Notes: a model not told the origin generated them from the sequence alone. Shown: positions 17,233 to 26,000, counted from the first letter of the stretch. The stretch: 44,099 nt of DNA from Bdellovibrionaceae bacterium UBA2351 (GCA_002344565.1 DDTZ01000088.1:1-44099); one strand, 5' to 3'. Made by a program: numbers and translations.

Positions 17233-17239
17233 ATCCTTA

Positions 17240-18370
17240 ATGAACCATTCAAGTTTTGTTTTTAAAAATCTGGCACTGCCTTTAGGGCTACTTCTGCTTT
17301 TAATAGCTCAGAACGGGTATAGTTTCAATAAACTTAAAACGTATGAACCCAGAACGTTTGAAATATCGGGCGGCGCCACATATTTTGAAACGTCAGCGAA
17401 CTTTAACGACGTCGGAACTAAGGTAAACTTGGTCAGCTCGAATAAGTACACTTTGCTGGATATGTTCCTCGAGTCACGCTACGTATTTAAAGATTTTTGG
17501 TCGGTACGAGCCAAAGCGTATATCAGTAATGCAGAAAGTAAAAATACAGACTTTAACCGGGCCAATTCAACTTTGAACACGATTGAAGCCGGTGCGGACT
17601 GGATGGTTTATCGTGGGTTCATGGACGTGGTTCCCGAACTAACTGTACGTTATTCTTTGGACGAAATTTCAACGACTCAAGACTCAGTCGTTACAAACGA
17701 AGGTATCATGGAAGTTACGGCCATGATTAAGGCTCAGAACAATTATCAATGGTTTTCGTACTACGCCGGCGGCGGTTATGATTTCCGCAGCGGACGTTCG
17801 GGTATTATGCCGTGGTATTTAGGCGGCGGTTTGCAATGGAAACATTCATTCTTGGGGCTTGAACTAAATGGATTTCAGACGGTAACGGATGATCCAGATC
17901 GCGGTTCAAACGAAGCGGCTCGTAATACGCTTAACCAACGAGTCAATGCTGGTAGCTACAAGTTTTATTCTGTTAATCCATCTCACATCCAAGTACAGGC
18001 TAACTTAGATATCGGTTTTTCAAGTGGTTTTATTGTTAAATCCTACATTGCAAATTCGATTTCGGGTCAGAATTATGCGAATGGTATGACAATTGGTTTA
18101 ATGGTGAACTTGTTGTTTGATACGTTCTCTAACAATCCTCACAAAGACGTTCTACCTGTTCGTGAGGTTGAGCCAGTGAAGCGCGAAGAAAATTATCAAA
18201 TTCAAACTCAAGATGGTGTGGATCAAGGACTTTTCAAAAAAGAAGTTGAGCCCGAGCCAGTTCCTGTAAAGAAATACAACAAGGTTCCAACTCAAGACGA
18301 TATTCAAGATCAGCTCGATCAAGCCGAAATGTCGATCAAGCTAAAATCCAAGAAGAAAAAGAAAAAATAA
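17240..18370 (+). CDS. Predicted outer-membrane beta-barrel protein
   Basis: From ATG 17240 the product is 376 residues, with a signal peptide (LALPLGLLLLLIAQNGYS) and a mature domain of alternating amphipathic strands rich in Gly/Tyr/Trp (FEISGGATYFETSANF, FSYYAGGGYDFRSGR, YLGGGLQWKHSFLGLELNGF), as in small outer-membrane barrels. A periplasmic C-terminal extension is acidic/Pro-rich and ends in a poly-Lys tail. An in-frame ATG at 17216 would overlap the divergent MFS start and is less likely. No named family is recognised. Confidence 0.65.
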   Translation: MNHSSFVFKNLALPLGLLLLLIAQNGYSFNKLKTYEPRTFEISGGATYFETSANFNDVGTKVNLVSSNKYTLLDMFLESRYVFKDFWSVRAKAYISNAESKNTDFNRANSTLNTIEAGADWMVYRGFMDVVPELTVRYSLDEISTTQDSVVTNEGIMEVTAMIKAQNNYQWFSYYAGGGYDFRSGRSGIMPWYLGGGLQWKHSFLGLELNGFQTVTDDPDRGSNEAARNTLNQRVNAGSYKFYSVNPSHIQVQANLDIGFSSGFIVKSYIANSISGQNYANGMTIGLMVNLLFDTFSNNPHKDVLPVREVEPVKREENYQIQTQDGVDQGLFKKEVEPEPVPVKKYNKVPTQDDIQDQLDQAEMSIKLKSKKKKKK

Positions 18371-18380
18371 TTCTATTCAG

Positions 18381-18406
18381 ATAGTGAAGTCAAAAATCGT
18401 CACTAT
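18381..18406 (+). terminator. Weak hairpin after the beta-barrel gene
   Basis: ATAGTGA (18381-18387) and TCACTAT (18400-18406) form a 7-bp stem with a 12-base loop, 10 nt after the stop. The following bases are TTGAGTG, not a T tract, so termination is uncertain. Confidence 0.3.
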
Positions 18407-18530
18407 TTGAGTGATGATTAGCGGCTCATTGTCTAAATCCAATACAGCCCTACTGCATTGTCTGCGACTCCTAATGGAGCTGTAATTGCAACTTATAGAG
18501 TAGCTTAATTATAGGTTAGGAGAATGTTGC

Positions 18531-19070
18531 ATGGGTTACTCAAGAGCATTATTTGGAATTTTAGCATTAGCTTTCTCTTTTCAGTCTTTTGGGTATACGG
18601 ATTCTAAGGACGCTTACGATCAGCTTCGAGAAAAAATCAATACGACAATCAGTTCAAATCGCCAATTCTATTCGTGCGAAAGCGCTTTAGGTAAACCATC
18701 GATCTATTATCAAGGTAAACAGGCAAACAAGTGGTACTTGATTAATATCGCCGCGGTTACGACGCCATTAGCAAATATGATTTTAGTAAATGAAATTACA
18801 ACAGCTACTGCTGATAATGTTTACTTTCAAACGGTATATGAAAAATCGCACCCTACTCCTGAAGGTAGCTACTTATTACCTACTGCTTCGCGTGCGGGCA
18901 CTGAGACGACGACCTATGTATTCTCTGTAAGCTTAAGAGATGCACCAAGTATCCAGCATTCTTATAAAAAAGGCTTCTTTGGGTACTATACATTCCTGGC
19001 TACAGGAAAATGTTCAGTGATTACGGCGGAACAATTTGCTGAGTCTATAACTGCGCGTACGGGAATATAG
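18531..19070 (+). CDS. Secreted protein of unknown function, paired with PLD-like gene
   Basis: The 179-residue product has a signal peptide (FGILALAFSFQSFGYT) and a mature alpha/beta domain with two Cys (FYSCESALG and GKCSVIT) that could form a disulfide. No known motif is seen. TAGGAG lies 8 nt before the ATG. The next gene begins within 10 nt of its stop, so the two are almost certainly one operon and may act together in the periplasm or outside the cell. Confidence 0.65.
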   Translation: MGYSRALFGILALAFSFQSFGYTDSKDAYDQLREKINTTISSNRQFYSCESALGKPSIYYQGKQANKWYLINIAAVTTPLANMILVNEITTATADNVYFQTVYEKSHPTPEGSYLLPTASRAGTETTTYVFSVSLRDAPSIQHSYKKGFFGYYTFLATGKCSVITAEQFAESITARTGI

Positions 19071-19079
19071 GTGAGTGTG

Positions 19080-20519
19080 ATGAAGAAGTTATTTTCCTAT
19101 ATTTTATCTTTAACTTTAGCTGCGTCGAGCTTCACATATGCTGCCGCGGACGATCAGGTCAATTACGTTTCATATCAAGATGCGATTGCGAATTTGAACG
19201 ATCGACAAGATTTAGTTTTACCGCTGTTTACCCAACGAGAATCGTATCAAGGTCGTATTGACCTTGTTATGCATCCAGAAAACAAACAGCTCGATGTTCT
19301 AACCTTTACCTTAAATGAAGACTCAGTTGGTTTTACATTGTTAGCGGCTGCCTTAGAAATTGCTAAACGTGGTGGAACGCCTCGAATTGGCTATGATGCC
19401 TTTTCTTCAAAAGTTAGTCCAGAACTACAAGCCTACATGCGTGAGAAGGGTGTTGATCTTCGGTCTTTCCGCCCGATGACGTCACTTAAACGAAACATTT
19501 TATCGTTTTTCGAACTTGGGTTGTTAGGTTTCGCTAGCTTCTTAAATATGCGCACACATGATAAGGTTTATATTACAACTCATGGAACTATCGTAGGTTC
19601 TTCGAACTACTCGAAGTACTACTACTTATTAGGTAAGTTAGATAATCCAAAAAGTGAACGTAATAGTATGTGGGCATTTTTAGATAGAGAAGTGTTAATT
19701 CAAGGTCCGGCTGAGCAAACGGCTCGTTCTGAATTCGAAAAGAAATGGGCAGCCACAAAGTTTTGGTCGACTGGTGAAAAGGTTGAATTAACACCGGAAA
19801 TCAGAGCTAAATATGATGCGGCTCTTGCGAAGCAGTCTCAGTTTATTGCAAGTGTGCAAAATACTAAAAAGCTGGGCGATTTCGTTTCAGTTAAAAACTT
19901 ACGCTATGTAACTGATGTGATGAAAGCGTCAGAAAAGAAGAAAATTATCCATCACAATATTTTAAACATGATCAAGAATGCTAAAACGGATATCATTATT
20001 GAGAATCCATATGTATTACTACCAGATGATATGATGGCTGCCCTAAAGGCGGCTAAAGCCCGTGGTGTGCGTGTTCGTATCTACACTAATAAAGCCGAAG
20101 GTTCTGATGAGGGCGACGTATCAAAGCAATTCAAAGTCGATATGCGTGTTCTTGAGAACACGGGATTTGAAGTTTTCTTAAATGACCATTTTTATATCTT
20201 CCACGGTAAAGTAGTCGTAGTTGACCAAAAAGAAATCTACTGGGGATCATATAATTTTGATCCGCGTTCGAAGAATTTCAATTCGGAAAATGGTGTGTTT
20301 TTCGAAAGTAAAGAAGTCGCAGCACAAATTGATCGTCGAACCCAAACGGGTATCTTTGTTCCAATTGATATCCAAGGTCAGGGTCCAAAGTCCTACAACG
20401 TGAAATATTTAGCTAGGACTTGTGCCGAGGTCTATAAAAAGCAACGTGTGGAAACGGTACATATGGAGACTAGTTTTTGGGGTCGCTTAATGATGCGAAT
20501 CAAAGCGCCACTACTTTAG
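19080..20519 (+). CDS. Secreted phospholipase D-like protein with one intact HKD motif
   Basis: The 479-residue protein has a signal peptide (FSYILSLTLAASSFTYA) and two PLD-type halves. The second half has an intact HxKx4D: His375, Lys377, Asp382, followed by GSYNFDPRSKNFNSENG, as in cardiolipin synthase-type enzymes. The first half has His160-Asp-Lys162 but Thr167 where Asp is expected, then GSSNYS. It could be a phospholipase or phosphatidyltransferase acting outside the cytoplasm, possibly on prey or self lipids; that role is inference. ATG 19080 with AGGTGAG upstream is preferred over the in-frame GTG at 19071. Confidence 0.82.
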   Translation: MKKLFSYILSLTLAASSFTYAAADDQVNYVSYQDAIANLNDRQDLVLPLFTQRESYQGRIDLVMHPENKQLDVLTFTLNEDSVGFTLLAAALEIAKRGGTPRIGYDAFSSKVSPELQAYMREKGVDLRSFRPMTSLKRNILSFFELGLLGFASFLNMRTHDKVYITTHGTIVGSSNYSKYYYLLGKLDNPKSERNSMWAFLDREVLIQGPAEQTARSEFEKKWAATKFWSTGEKVELTPEIRAKYDAALAKQSQFIASVQNTKKLGDFVSVKNLRYVTDVMKASEKKKIIHHNILNMIKNAKTDIIIENPYVLLPDDMMAALKAAKARGVRVRIYTNKAEGSDEGDVSKQFKVDMRVLENTGFEVFLNDHFYIFHGKVVVVDQKEIYWGSYNFDPRSKNFNSENGVFFESKEVAAQIDRRTQTGIFVPIDIQGQGPKSYNVKYLARTCAEVYKKQRVETVHMETSFWGRLMMRIKAPLL

Positions 20520-20547
20520 TTGTATCTAAAATTTCTGGATGTGTTTT

Positions 20548-20562
20548 TTAATAAGTTATTAA
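20548..20562. promoter_or_regulatory. Perfect palindrome and -10 box before the large lipoprotein gene
   Basis: TTAATAA-G-TTATTAA is a 7-bp perfect palindrome at 20548-20562, a possible operator. A consensus TATAAT follows at 20570-20575, only four bases before the ATG at 20580, so the mRNA would start at the start codon. The -35 region (20547-20552, TTTAAT) is poor and overlaps the palindrome. Confidence 0.4.
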
Positions 20563-20579
20563 GCTAATATATAATAACT

Positions 20580-23500
20580 ATGAAAAAACAATTGTCGCTA
20601 TTATTAGTCCCGATCTATTTGGTTTCGTGCGTTTCTAATCCGGTCGCTCAATCTCCGAAGGAGGCGCCGGTTGTAAATTTAATTACTGATGTTGATTTTG
20701 AGCCCTATCAGCTTAGTGATTGCGTTGAGAAGACATCTAATCGTAGCCCTTCCTCTGAATCCAAATGTATAAAATTCTATGAAAAATCGTTAGTAACTCT
20801 AGATAGCGCCAAAGCGCTGCAAAAGGTCGACCCCCTAACGGCAATCGCCGGTAAAACCAAGGTGATTGAACAGTATGGACAGACCGAAAATTTCGGACTA
20901 TGGGCAATGTATCTAGGTTCTGAAAAAGTAAATCGCATGATTCGTGGAACGAATGCGAATGATCCAAAACCAGCGGACTTTATCCCGGTAAAAAAAATTA
21001 AGGCTATTTCCCTGGCTTGGCGAACGATTCGCGATATTCCAGATAGCAAATTTTCATTAAGCACTGACATGATGTTAGATCTGAATAGATTGTTACGAGG
21101 TGATGTTGAAACATCTGTGATGCAGGATTTAAACTCTAAAGTTGGAAATACACCACAGGGGAGATCGGCAGTTCAAGAACTAATAAAAAGCCTGAAGAGC
21201 AGTTTAGTAAGCGAACCTGGATATCGTAAAAAAGCGCTACGTATTAACGGTCTATTTGAATCAATTAGTGATGCCGAATTTGTTACAATTAAATCTAATG
21301 TTGAAAGTATTGGCGGGAAAGTAACAGAAACGATCGTTTCAGAAGTGAACGCGCGATCTTTTGTTGTCGAGTTGCCGAAGGGGTCTCGAGTTGTAGATGA
21401 AACGGCAAAGATATTGTCGGATGCAAACGCTAAGATGCCACAAATGGTGACGGCTTCGTTTAAAGAGAAGATTGATTTTATCGCTGAACTTCATACGAAA
21501 TTGGCTATTTTAACTCCGTTTTCGCAGATTAATGATTTAACGGTCCAAATGTTAGTTAATCGTGTTTTGATCCAAGTGGGTTTAGACCCAGCGGTTCAAA
21601 TCAACATCGATATGAACATGACTCGTGATCAAGTAGCCGAATTGTACAAAAATGGCATTGCCGAATACTTGCAATACACAAAAAATACGTTTGATGTCAA
21701 AGCGACTAATGAAAAGCAAGAAGCGGCTGGGTTAGGGGATGTTATTGTTGGCAATGAAGCAGCAGCAATCACCTATCGTGGTGCTGCACTTAGAGTTAAA
21801 ATAACTGGAAAGTACGCTGAAAAATTCTCAAATGCCGCAGCCTCTATGCGTCGCAAAGATCAAGTGACTCCTTTAGATGGTCGCATGGTACAAATTGGTC
21901 CTGATAAAAGAAATTTCGTACTTAAGGACGATGGATTCCTTTATGACAGTATTGTTCCGTATGTCGTTCGTGTAGAAAATGGTAAGGCGAAACTGTATCC
22001 AATTTCTGATTATAGCTATCGTCTATTAGGTTTAGGCGGACAGTATACCGGTGAAAAAGGAGTTCGCAGAGCTATAACTCCCCAGCATCAGGAGCACCTT
22101 GGTGAAAACTTAGCAGCCGTTGAAAATTTATTAACTGGTAAATCAAAGCCAGAAGATTTTGAAATCGTCTATAACCGCGATTTACTTGAAGCAAATAAAA
22201 AAGGCGCTCTTTATTTATACGAGTGGCAATATCCGACTTTAGTTAGGGCATCTTCAATCAAAGAAGACCCTAAAACGAATCCCTATGCGGTATTGGCGCC
22301 CGGGCGTGGCGATCCAATCGCTGAAAAATACGAAGGTAACTCAGCCTATGAAGAAGCCTTCATGAGAGGAACTCGAGGTATTAAAATTGGCGATATAATT
22401 GGTCAGTACGAGCGTAAGGATCTTGATTACAATCAATTAGCACGAGAAGTTCGCGAATCTAATGTTCCTGAAAAAACAAAGCAGGCTGTATTAGCTAATA
22501 TTACTGAGTCTCGACGTAAGCTCCATTCGGCCGCTCGTGAAATCATGAGACCATTCTTTCTTCGTGTTTCAGAATTGACTCCAGCAGAACTAAATCAGCT
22601 TCGTGGGAACTCAAAATATTTTATTCTTGAAGACTACATTAAGAATTTTTCAAAATTAGGCCATGAATCATTCGATAAAGCCGTTGAAAAGATGGGTGAT
22701 GATCATGTGTACGTGCATAGGATTCAATCGGGAAGACAAACTAGTATGGTAGGATTCTTGTCTCAGACCGAAACTAGAAATCATCCGTTAGCTAGAATCT
22801 TGTCTGTTAATGGAATGGTCATTCCTCAAGTCAGAGAAATCTACAGTCTGATGCGATCTCCGAAGGAACTCAACGCAGTCACTGAAGATGGTGCAGTTGG
22901 GCCGTTGGTAAAACAGAAAATTGCATCTATCGCCAAAGGTGTTCCGCGAGTAGAAAAGACACTCGAATGGCTCGTGCTTTATATCTACAGTAAAAAAGAA
23001 AAATTCGTTCAAAATAGCGAAGAATTTGAGTCTCTGTTCATGAATCACTATTTACATGCCGTAAATCGCGCAAGTAAGGAAGGCGTTTCTACTACAGCAG
23101 ATCCTACCTATTTATTAATGCTAAAAACATATGAAGATTATGCCGCGTTTAAGCCGGCCGACGGTTTAGTCCAATTATTTGAAAATTTCCTTGGCAGTAA
23201 ACAGGCTGCTGTTGATGCTAAAGCTTGGCTTCAAGGATTGGCGGAGCGAGAAACTAAAGAAAAGCTACCTCGTGAGTACTATGAAAAAGGGTGGATTGGC
23301 GCATTCTCGAAAGAATATAAGGTGCCTGCCGAAAAAATTATCGAACTAATTGGCGAATCATCGACTGACAAGTTTACTAAGGAAAAAGACGGTACTTTGT
23401 ACGTATTGCGAGTTCCCGTAAAAGATATCGATAGTAACTATGCGACAGGATATGATGGTCAGTACGAAAATACCACTCGTGGTGGGTTTGGCGTAGTTAA

Positions 23501-24113
23501 ATCGAAATTTGGTATTTTCTCGCGCCCAATCGTTGATAAATCGTATGCGGGGGCGGCAAAATATGGAGTTAATCTAGTCGGCCTAACTAAAAATGCTCGA
23601 GAAGTTTATGATCTAGCGACGTCCCATTTAGAAAGCAAAGCGGACTTCACGCCGTATCTAGTTTACTCGCCAGAAACTGCGACTCGACATAAAGGCATTT
23701 TATCAGGATTAACAAGCACACGAAAAGGAACATACGCTCAAGCAGTGACGTCATTAAGAGGATTAAAATATGACATGAAATCTATTAAAACCGAATCCGA
23801 TGCCGCCGGTTTTAAGCAAATCATGGAAGACGTGCTTAATGAAACTGTGAAAGCAATTGAATCAAAGACTGTGAGTGATGAGCGAAAAGAGCTAATTGAG
23901 ACTCTGAGTTTGTTCTACCGCGAACACGGTACAAATAGCACAACTGTAGCGACCTGGGCTCTAGAAGCCTGGGAATCTATGCTTCCTGTGAAAGGGCAGC
24001 CTGTAAAAGTAAGTAAAGAAATGGCTACACGCGCTCGCGCTGAAGCTAAATTCTATAGAACGCTGTTGGGAATGGATGCTCAATCGTCAGCGACGGCTCA
24101 AACGGGTACCTAG
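20580..24113 (+). CDS. Large lipoprotein (1177 aa) with degenerate Fic-like domain
   Basis: The signal peptide ends in a lipobox (YLVSC, Cys17). Residues about 140-345 resemble the helical Fic fold: an N-terminal helix FSLSTDMMLDLNRLLRGD, then KEKIDFIAELHTKLAILTPF and TVQMLVNRVLIQVGLDP. In the active-site loop the canonical HPFx(D/E)GNG(R/K) reads Thr312-Pro-Phe-Ser-Gln-Ile-Asn-Asp-Leu320: the catalytic His, the acidic residue, the glycines and the final basic residue are gone, while Pro, Phe and Asn stay. AMPylation is thus unlikely. The remaining ~830 residues match nothing I know and are helical and charged. No ribosome site precedes the ATG. The C terminus overlaps the convergent DUF167 gene by 4 nt. 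Confidence 0.7.
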   Translation: MKKQLSLLLVPIYLVSCVSNPVAQSPKEAPVVNLITDVDFEPYQLSDCVEKTSNRSPSSESKCIKFYEKSLVTLDSAKALQKVDPLTAIAGKTKVIEQYGQTENFGLWAMYLGSEKVNRMIRGTNANDPKPADFIPVKKIKAISLAWRTIRDIPDSKFSLSTDMMLDLNRLLRGDVETSVMQDLNSKVGNTPQGRSAVQELIKSLKSSLVSEPGYRKKALRINGLFESISDAEFVTIKSNVESIGGKVTETIVSEVNARSFVVELPKGSRVVDETAKILSDANAKMPQMVTASFKEKIDFIAELHTKLAILTPFSQINDLTVQMLVNRVLIQVGLDPAVQINIDMNMTRDQVAELYKNGIAEYLQYTKNTFDVKATNEKQEAAGLGDVIVGNEAAAITYRGAALRVKITGKYAEKFSNAAASMRRKDQVTPLDGRMVQIGPDKRNFVLKDDGFLYDSIVPYVVRVENGKAKLYPISDYSYRLLGLGGQYTGEKGVRRAITPQHQEHLGENLAAVENLLTGKSKPEDFEIVYNRDLLEANKKGALYLYEWQYPTLVRASSIKEDPKTNPYAVLAPGRGDPIAEKYEGNSAYEEAFMRGTRGIKIGDIIGQYERKDLDYNQLAREVRESNVPEKTKQAVLANITESRRKLHSAAREIMRPFFLRVSELTPAELNQLRGNSKYFILEDYIKNFSKLGHESFDKAVEKMGDDHVYVHRIQSGRQTSMVGFLSQTETRNHPLARILSVNGMVIPQVREIYSLMRSPKELNAVTEDGAVGPLVKQKIASIAKGVPRVEKTLEWLVLYIYSKKEKFVQNSEEFESLFMNHYLHAVNRASKEGVSTTADPTYLLMLKTYEDYAAFKPADGLVQLFENFLGSKQAAVDAKAWLQGLAERETKEKLPREYYEKGWIGAFSKEYKVPAEKIIELIGESSTDKFTKEKDGTLYVLRVPVKDIDSNYATGYDGQYENTTRGGFGVVKSKFGIFSRPIVDKSYAGAAKYGVNLVGLTKNAREVYDLATSHLESKADFTPYLVYSPETATRHKGILSGLTSTRKGTYAQAVTSLRGLKYDMKSIKTESDAAGFKQIMEDVLNETVKAIESKTVSDERKELIETLSLFYREHGTNSTTVATWALEAWESMLPVKGQPVKVSKEMATRARAEAKFYRTLLGMDAQSSATAQTGT

Positions 24114-24427
24114 TCTATAAAGTACTTTTGTAGGTCTTCTAACCGGAGGGCCTTATGAAATGATATTTGAATTCTTTTTTTGCGGGCTAAATGCCCGCTT
24201 ACTATTTCTACCTGATTCTTCCTTAATGAAAATAAATCCGACAGATAACGAATAATTTCGTCATTAGCTTTGCCATCTTCTGGCGGCGCATGGACTTTGA
24301 GTTTTAATTGATCGTCGTGGATTTTTTCGAATTCGGTACGGCGGGCGTTGGGTTGGACATAGACCGCAAGAATTACGGTCTTGTCCGTGATAATTATTCC
24401 AGTTTTAAGTTCGGATAAATCAATCAC
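24110..24427 (-). CDS. YggU/DUF167 family protein
   Basis: The 105-residue protein shows the DUF167 core: VYVQPNARRTEF, LKLKVHAPPEDGKANDEIIRYLSDLF and VEIVSGHLARKKRIQI. The family is a small cytosolic alpha/beta fold of unknown biochemical role, often near yggT, proC or yggS, and that neighbourhood is present here a little upstream. The ATG lies 3 nt after the divIVA stop. It overlaps the convergent lipoprotein gene by 4 nt. Confidence 0.9.
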   Translation of the reverse strand: MIDLSELKTGIIITDKTVILAVYVQPNARRTEFEKIHDDQLKLKVHAPPEDGKANDEIIRYLSDLFSLRKNQVEIVSGHLARKKRIQISFHKALRLEDLQKYFID

Positions 24428-24430
24428 CGG

Positions 24431-24922
24431 TTACAGTGATTGATTTTTATCGTGAGCAAAATGGATAGACGGCATAAACTTCTCGCCTTGTTCAAGAATC
24501 GACATGTGAGCTTGTACTAATGCTTTTAGATTCGCTTCAAACTGTAGACGAGCACGCTTTAAATCATTGATATCTTGATATGTTTTTCTTAAAGACTCTT
24601 TAGAGTCTCTTAAGATCATTTCTGCTTTTTGCTGAGCATCTGTAATAATTAGCTTAGCTTCACGTTCGGCATCGACTTTTAACTTTTCCGACATTTGCGA
24701 CGCTGCGGACATTGTTTCTTTAAGCATTTTGTCTTTTTCTTTGTATTCTAAAATCGTAAGCTCTTTTTCACGTAGAACTTCTTTCAAATGATTTCTTTCG
24801 TAAATCAAGGCTTCTAGCTGAGCTGAAATTTGCTGCATAAATTCAGAAACTTCTTGAGGATCACAACCCATAATTTTCTTTGAAAATGATTTGTGTGCGA
24901 TATCGATGGGTGTAACTTTCAT
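24431..24922 (-). CDS. divIVA: DivIVA-like cell division/polarity protein
   Basis: The 163-residue protein opens with the DivIVA lipid-binding region MKVTPIDIAHKSFSKKIMGCDPQEVSEFM and continues as a long coiled coil (about residues 30-150). DivIVA senses curved membrane and recruits division or pole factors. A Bdellovibrio DivIVA has been reported to affect progeny morphology. ATG 24922, with GGAGG 8 nt upstream, is preferred over an in-frame codon at 24955 that would add 11 unrelated residues. It forms a unit with the DUF167 gene. Confidence 0.9.
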   Translation of the reverse strand: MKVTPIDIAHKSFSKKIMGCDPQEVSEFMQQISAQLEALIYERNHLKEVLREKELTILEYKEKDKMLKETMSAASQMSEKLKVDAEREAKLIITDAQQKAEMILRDSKESLRKTYQDINDLKRARLQFEANLKALVQAHMSILEQGEKFMPSIHFAHDKNQSL

Positions 24923-25607
24923 AAGACCTCCGTGTCTACTATTTGAGTGTATCAAAACTTTGACGGGATTTGGGAGGAAATGGTTGCCGGCTGAGCTTTG
25001 GTCTGGTCCAGGAGGCTAGGGAAAACCCCCGGTTTTTGAGATTGTGGCTCCGTCTTCTTTTGCTTTGATTTTTGTAGTTTGCGAGGGGACTTCCTTTTAG
25101 AAAGGGACTTTGCTTTTTGGAAGGGCGGCCTCCATGCCTCGCAAGCGGTTGGCTACGCCAACAAAACCGCATCCTGCGGCGCTTGAGCCTTCCAAAAAGC
25201 AAAGTCCCTTTCTAAAAGGAAGACCGGGCTTGAATTGAAAGCAAAAGAAGACGGAGCCACAATCTCAAAAAAATGCCCGCGCCGCAGCCGTTTTCTTTTT
25301 TGTTTTGTTGCCAGTTGCTGAACGCGGTTTTGATTGGGAATTCATTCTTTTTTACTTTGGATGTTTTTTAATCTGTTAAAAATGAGTTAAAGTGATTTCG
25401 TTTGTAAATTTGGGGTGCTGGATAAAATTTTCAAATTGGGGGTGGGAGTGAACTAAACTATTTTGGTGGGTTTTGGGTGGGGGTTGCGAAGTGAAACTAC
25501 GGATGATTAATTTCATTTTTTGATGGGTGGGGTTTACTTTTGTTTTTAGGTCGCCTATTCAGATCACGTTTTTGAAACAAATAATTAACCAAAAAATGGA
25601 GTGTATT
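24923..25607. other. 685-base non-coding region with large inverted repeat and G-rich tracts
   Basis: The region separates divIVA from a small secreted-protein gene. It contains a 239-bp interrupted inverted repeat (25033-25271), a G-rich stretch (25411-25483) and an AT-rich promoter zone. A minus-strand frame at 24939-25202 has no family features and lies mostly in the repeat, so I do not call it a gene. Confidence 0.6.
25033..25271. repeat. 239-bp interrupted inverted repeat, possible miniature mobile element
   Basis: Two perfect arm pairs are seen: outer 25033-25066 with 25238-25271 (34 bp each) and inner 25090-25124 with 25188-25222 (35 bp each). Unequal non-matching spacers (23 and 15 nt) separate the pairs. 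The 63-nt centre contains further short inverted repeats (GTTGGC-TAC-GCCAAC; GCGGTT/AACCGC). No transposase is present. It could be a MITE-like element, a structured RNA, or a strong terminator complex. Confidence 0.75.
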
Positions 25608-25979
25608 ATGAAAGCGATTTTAGCTTTAGTTCTTTTCTCGGCGTCTTTTGCATCGGCTGTATCAATGAAACCTTATGACAAATGGAATTGCTATTTTGCA
25701 AATACGAACACGGGTATGATTCGTGGTACCTACGTAAATGTAAATTTCAATATGCTTAGAAATGAAGGTTCTGCGGTAACGATTGCGGATTGTATCAATT
25801 GTCGTATCATGCCTCAAGAAGTGAGCGTGACTCGTCAATGGAATCAAAATACTTTGTTCTACACAAATGCAAAAAAAGGTTTTGATTTACGAATTTTCTG
25901 GTCGCCAGTAGCGCGTCCAAATACAGCACTTAATGCGTCTTTTAATGGCCGTGCGGGTAGCTGCCAAGCTGTAAATTAG
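25608..25979 (+). CDS. Small secreted protein of unknown function
   Basis: The 123-residue product has a clear signal peptide (ILALVLFSASFASA) and a mature domain with four Cys (NCYFANT, DCINCRIMP, GSCQAVN) that probably form disulfides. ATG 25608 is chosen because GGAG lies 8 nt upstream; an in-frame upstream ATG at 25527 would put a non-secretory stretch before the signal. No family is recognised. It is monocistronic, ended by a strong terminator. Confidence 0.7.
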   Translation: MKAILALVLFSASFASAVSMKPYDKWNCYFANTNTGMIRGTYVNVNFNMLRNEGSAVTIADCINCRIMPQEVSVTRQWNQNTLFYTNAKKGFDLRIFWSPVARPNTALNASFNGRAGSCQAVN

Positions 25980-26000
25980 TTTATTTTCGTTTTTTAGGAA

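Noticed and set aside
17216..17239. Upstream ATG as start of the beta-barrel gene
   Set aside because: It would overlap the divergent MFS start codon and place charged-free extra residues before a complete signal peptide; ATG 17240 is enough.
24939..25202. Minus-strand frame of 87 codons over the inverted repeat
   Set aside because: Very basic, no family pattern, lies mostly in the repeat and overlaps the proper upstream region of divIVA.
25033..25271. Insertion sequence
   Set aside because: No transposase frame and no confirmed target duplication; kept only as an inverted repeat.
25527..25607. Longer N terminus for the small secreted protein
   Set aside because: It would bury the signal peptide; ATG 25608 has a good ribosome site.
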